From DASZCR01 sp035942915 (GTDB lineage: Bacteria; Acidobacteriota; Blastocatellia; Pyrinomonadales; Pyrinomonadaceae): a stretch of 14,244 bases of DNA. Location of the stretch: positions 1 through 14,244 of the forward strand of contig DASZCR010000202.1 in the NCBI GenBank assembly GCA_035942915.1, in the 5' to 3' direction. The notes below the pieces were generated by a model. That model was not told the DNA's origin. It worked only from the letters and a program-made list of their open reading frames with translations, and made no database searches. Below are positions 13,058-14,244 of this stretch, piece after piece. Within the stretch, counting starts at the first letter, position 1, and each line of letters opens with the position of its first letter. The translations under genes and the position numbers were made by a program.

Positions 13058-14158
13058 ATGACGACGACAACGAAGACGAAAGTGAACCCCCTCAGCCGCC
13101 GCCCGAGGCAGCAGCGTCTGGTGATGGCTGTGCGCGGCGGCGCAGGCACGGGCAAGAGCCATTTTATTCGCAGCATGTCGGAGGCCGGTTTGGGTCGCCT
13201 CTGCATTTTCGACGTGGAGCGCAAGTCACGCCTGCTGAGAGGCGTCGGCACGCATTTCGACGGACTTGAAATCGAGCACCCGGACGAATTGCCGGAGTTC
13301 ATCGACTGGGCGCTGTCGGGCGAGGGACGCGAACAGAATTACGGCTGCTTCGCGCTCGACTCGTGGGCGGCCTATTTCAGCGCCAAGCACAGCGAGACCA
13401 TCGCGGCCGTGCGCGAGCGGACGGGCGACCAATTGGCGCAGCCTTCGGCCGAAGAGTTGGCCGCCGACCAGATGGTCTTGCAGGGCGTCCTGCGCCGTCT
13501 CTGCATGGAGAGCGGCAAGTCGGTCGTCATCGTCGACCAGATTCCGGCCAGAGGTAAGGAGGCGAAAGAGGACAACGAGGTCGGGCGCGTGCTGCCGATG
13601 ACGGCTTCGGGTCTCGAATATTTCGTTGACGTGATGGTCGAGGTCTCCTTGCAGGAGCGCGACGGCGAGATAACGCGCGTCTTTCAGGTCGTCAAGTCGA
13701 ACAGCCCCGCCTTCGAGGTCGGCTTCGAGTTGACGGGCGACGTGACGTTTAAAGACTTCCTCGAACACATGAAGCGCGAGCACGGCACGGAGCTTCCGCT
13801 GGAAGCGCCGAAGCCCTCGCCCGTGCCCGAAGTGCTCGAAGAGAAGGCGACGCCCATCTCTCTGGTTGCGCCGCAGATGAGCGTTCAGGAGTTGGTCGCC
13901 AAAGCCGAGCGGCTCGGCTTCAAGCAGGCGGATGTGGTGACGGGCGCGAAGGTCTATCACAACCAGCCGAACATCTACCGCCTCACGCCCGAACAGATTG
14001 CAGACCTCGACCGGCGCATGACGGCGCGCGCAGAGAAGATGCACGGCGCGGCGGAGGACGACGCTACAGACGCCGCTGCTCCGGCCGCCAATGCGCGTCA
14101 GACGACGGGCGAGACGACTGCGCGGAATCAGTCGGCGCGTAATCTCAAACGCGCGTAA
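13058..14158 (+). CDS. RecA-fold phage-type ATPase, Sak4-like single-strand annealing/recombination protein candidate
   Basis: A 366-residue protein. ATG 13058 is fixed by AGGAG (13045-13049) eight bases upstream; the frame opens earlier at a TTG that lacks a ribosome site. Residues 20-220 form a RecA-like core: Walker A GGAGTGKS (27-34); CIFDVERKS, with E54 where RecA has its catalytic Glu; Walker B strand YGCFALDS (D101); VVIVDQIP with Q161 where RecA has its sensor Gln, followed by TASGLEYFVDVMVEV as in the RecA core end. This fits the phage nucleotide-binding/AAA_24 family that includes Sak4, which anneals or loads on single-stranded DNA. The C-terminal part has a helical motif (MSVQELVAKAERLGFKQADV, RLTPEQIADLDRRM) and a polar Ala/Thr-rich tail. 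No single-strand binding protein or other phage gene adjoins. The exact role is uncertain; a DNA-processing ATPase is the safe call. Confidence 0.8.
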   Translation: MTTTTKTKVNPLSRRPRQQRLVMAVRGGAGTGKSHFIRSMSEAGLGRLCIFDVERKSRLLRGVGTHFDGLEIEHPDELPEFIDWALSGEGREQNYGCFALDSWAAYFSAKHSETIAAVRERTGDQLAQPSAEELAADQMVLQGVLRRLCMESGKSVVIVDQIPARGKEAKEDNEVGRVLPMTASGLEYFVDVMVEVSLQERDGEITRVFQVVKSNSPAFEVGFELTGDVTFKDFLEHMKREHGTELPLEAPKPSPVPEVLEEKATPISLVAPQMSVQELVAKAERLGFKQADVVTGAKVYHNQPNIYRLTPEQIADLDRRMTARAEKMHGAAEDDATDAAAPAANARQTTGETTARNQSARNLKRA

Positions 14159-14186
14159 GTTTCCGCGCTCATTCGAGGCTAACCGG

Positions 14187-14220
14187 GAGGCCGACGACCG
14201 CAGTCGTCGGTCTCTTTTTT
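14187..14220 (+). terminator. Strong intrinsic terminator of the RecA-like gene
   Basis: CCGACGAC (14191-14198) and GTCGTCGG (14203-14210) make a perfect 8-bp stem around a CGCA loop. GAGG before it and TCTC after it extend the stem to 12 bp with one G-U pair. Six T residues follow (14215-14220). It begins 28 bases past the stop and is the clearest terminator in the window. Confidence 0.92.
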
Positions 14221-14244
14221 CGTCCGTGCGGCGGGGGTTGACAC

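Noticed and set aside
13226..14044. A 272-codon minus-strand open frame opposite the RecA-like gene
   Set aside because: The plus strand has Walker motifs and a good ribosome site. The antisense product has the His/Arg/Leu bias of a GC-driven artefact.

Overview
The window is GC-rich, densely coded and strongly biased to G or C at third codon positions. It comes from a bacterium with a Gram-negative envelope, because it encodes an outer-membrane beta-barrel protein with an OmpA-like C-terminus and several Sec-secreted proteins. The mix of an Asp-box (BNR) propeller carrying a peptidoglycan-binding module, a barrel/PKD/OmpA protein, a TPR secretory protein and a GC-rich codon style is what I would expect of Acidobacteriota (Blastocatellia/Pyrinomonadaceae-like). 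That assignment is inference: the window contains no rRNA or other phylogenetic marker. I see no tRNA, rRNA, CRISPR array, transposase or integrase.

Left part (1-8112), all genes on the minus strand. In order of transcription from the right these are: larE (sacrificial sulfur transferase of nickel-pincer cofactor synthesis, 7174-8112), a glutamate dehydrogenase (5813-7093), a 547-bp non-coding stretch with promoter-like and hairpin elements, a large outer-membrane barrel/PKD/OmpA-like protein (2785-5265), and a secreted Asp-box propeller protein with an internal peptidoglycan-binding module (62-2464). larE and the dehydrogenase are separated by a facing pair of four-copy heptamer arrays (7110-7184), which supply the last codons and the stop of larE.

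Middle (8331-11813), plus strand, divergent from larE. A probable operon holds a signal-peptide TPR protein, an 11-bp-overlapping small secreted helical protein, a second small secreted helical protein that looks like a diverged paralogue of the first, and a membrane-anchored double zinc-ribbon protein. None has an assigned function. This is the best candidate here for an undescribed cell-envelope system.

Right part (11814-14244). A perfect 17-bp hairpin lies between the zinc-ribbon gene and a convergent small Cys-containing gene (11889-12125, minus). A stand-alone receiver-domain response regulator (12461-12847) follows, then a RecA-fold phage-type ATPase resembling Sak4 single-strand annealing proteins (13058-14158). 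The ATPase gene has a palindrome and a structured leader upstream and a strong intrinsic terminator downstream, so it looks like a self-contained transcription unit.
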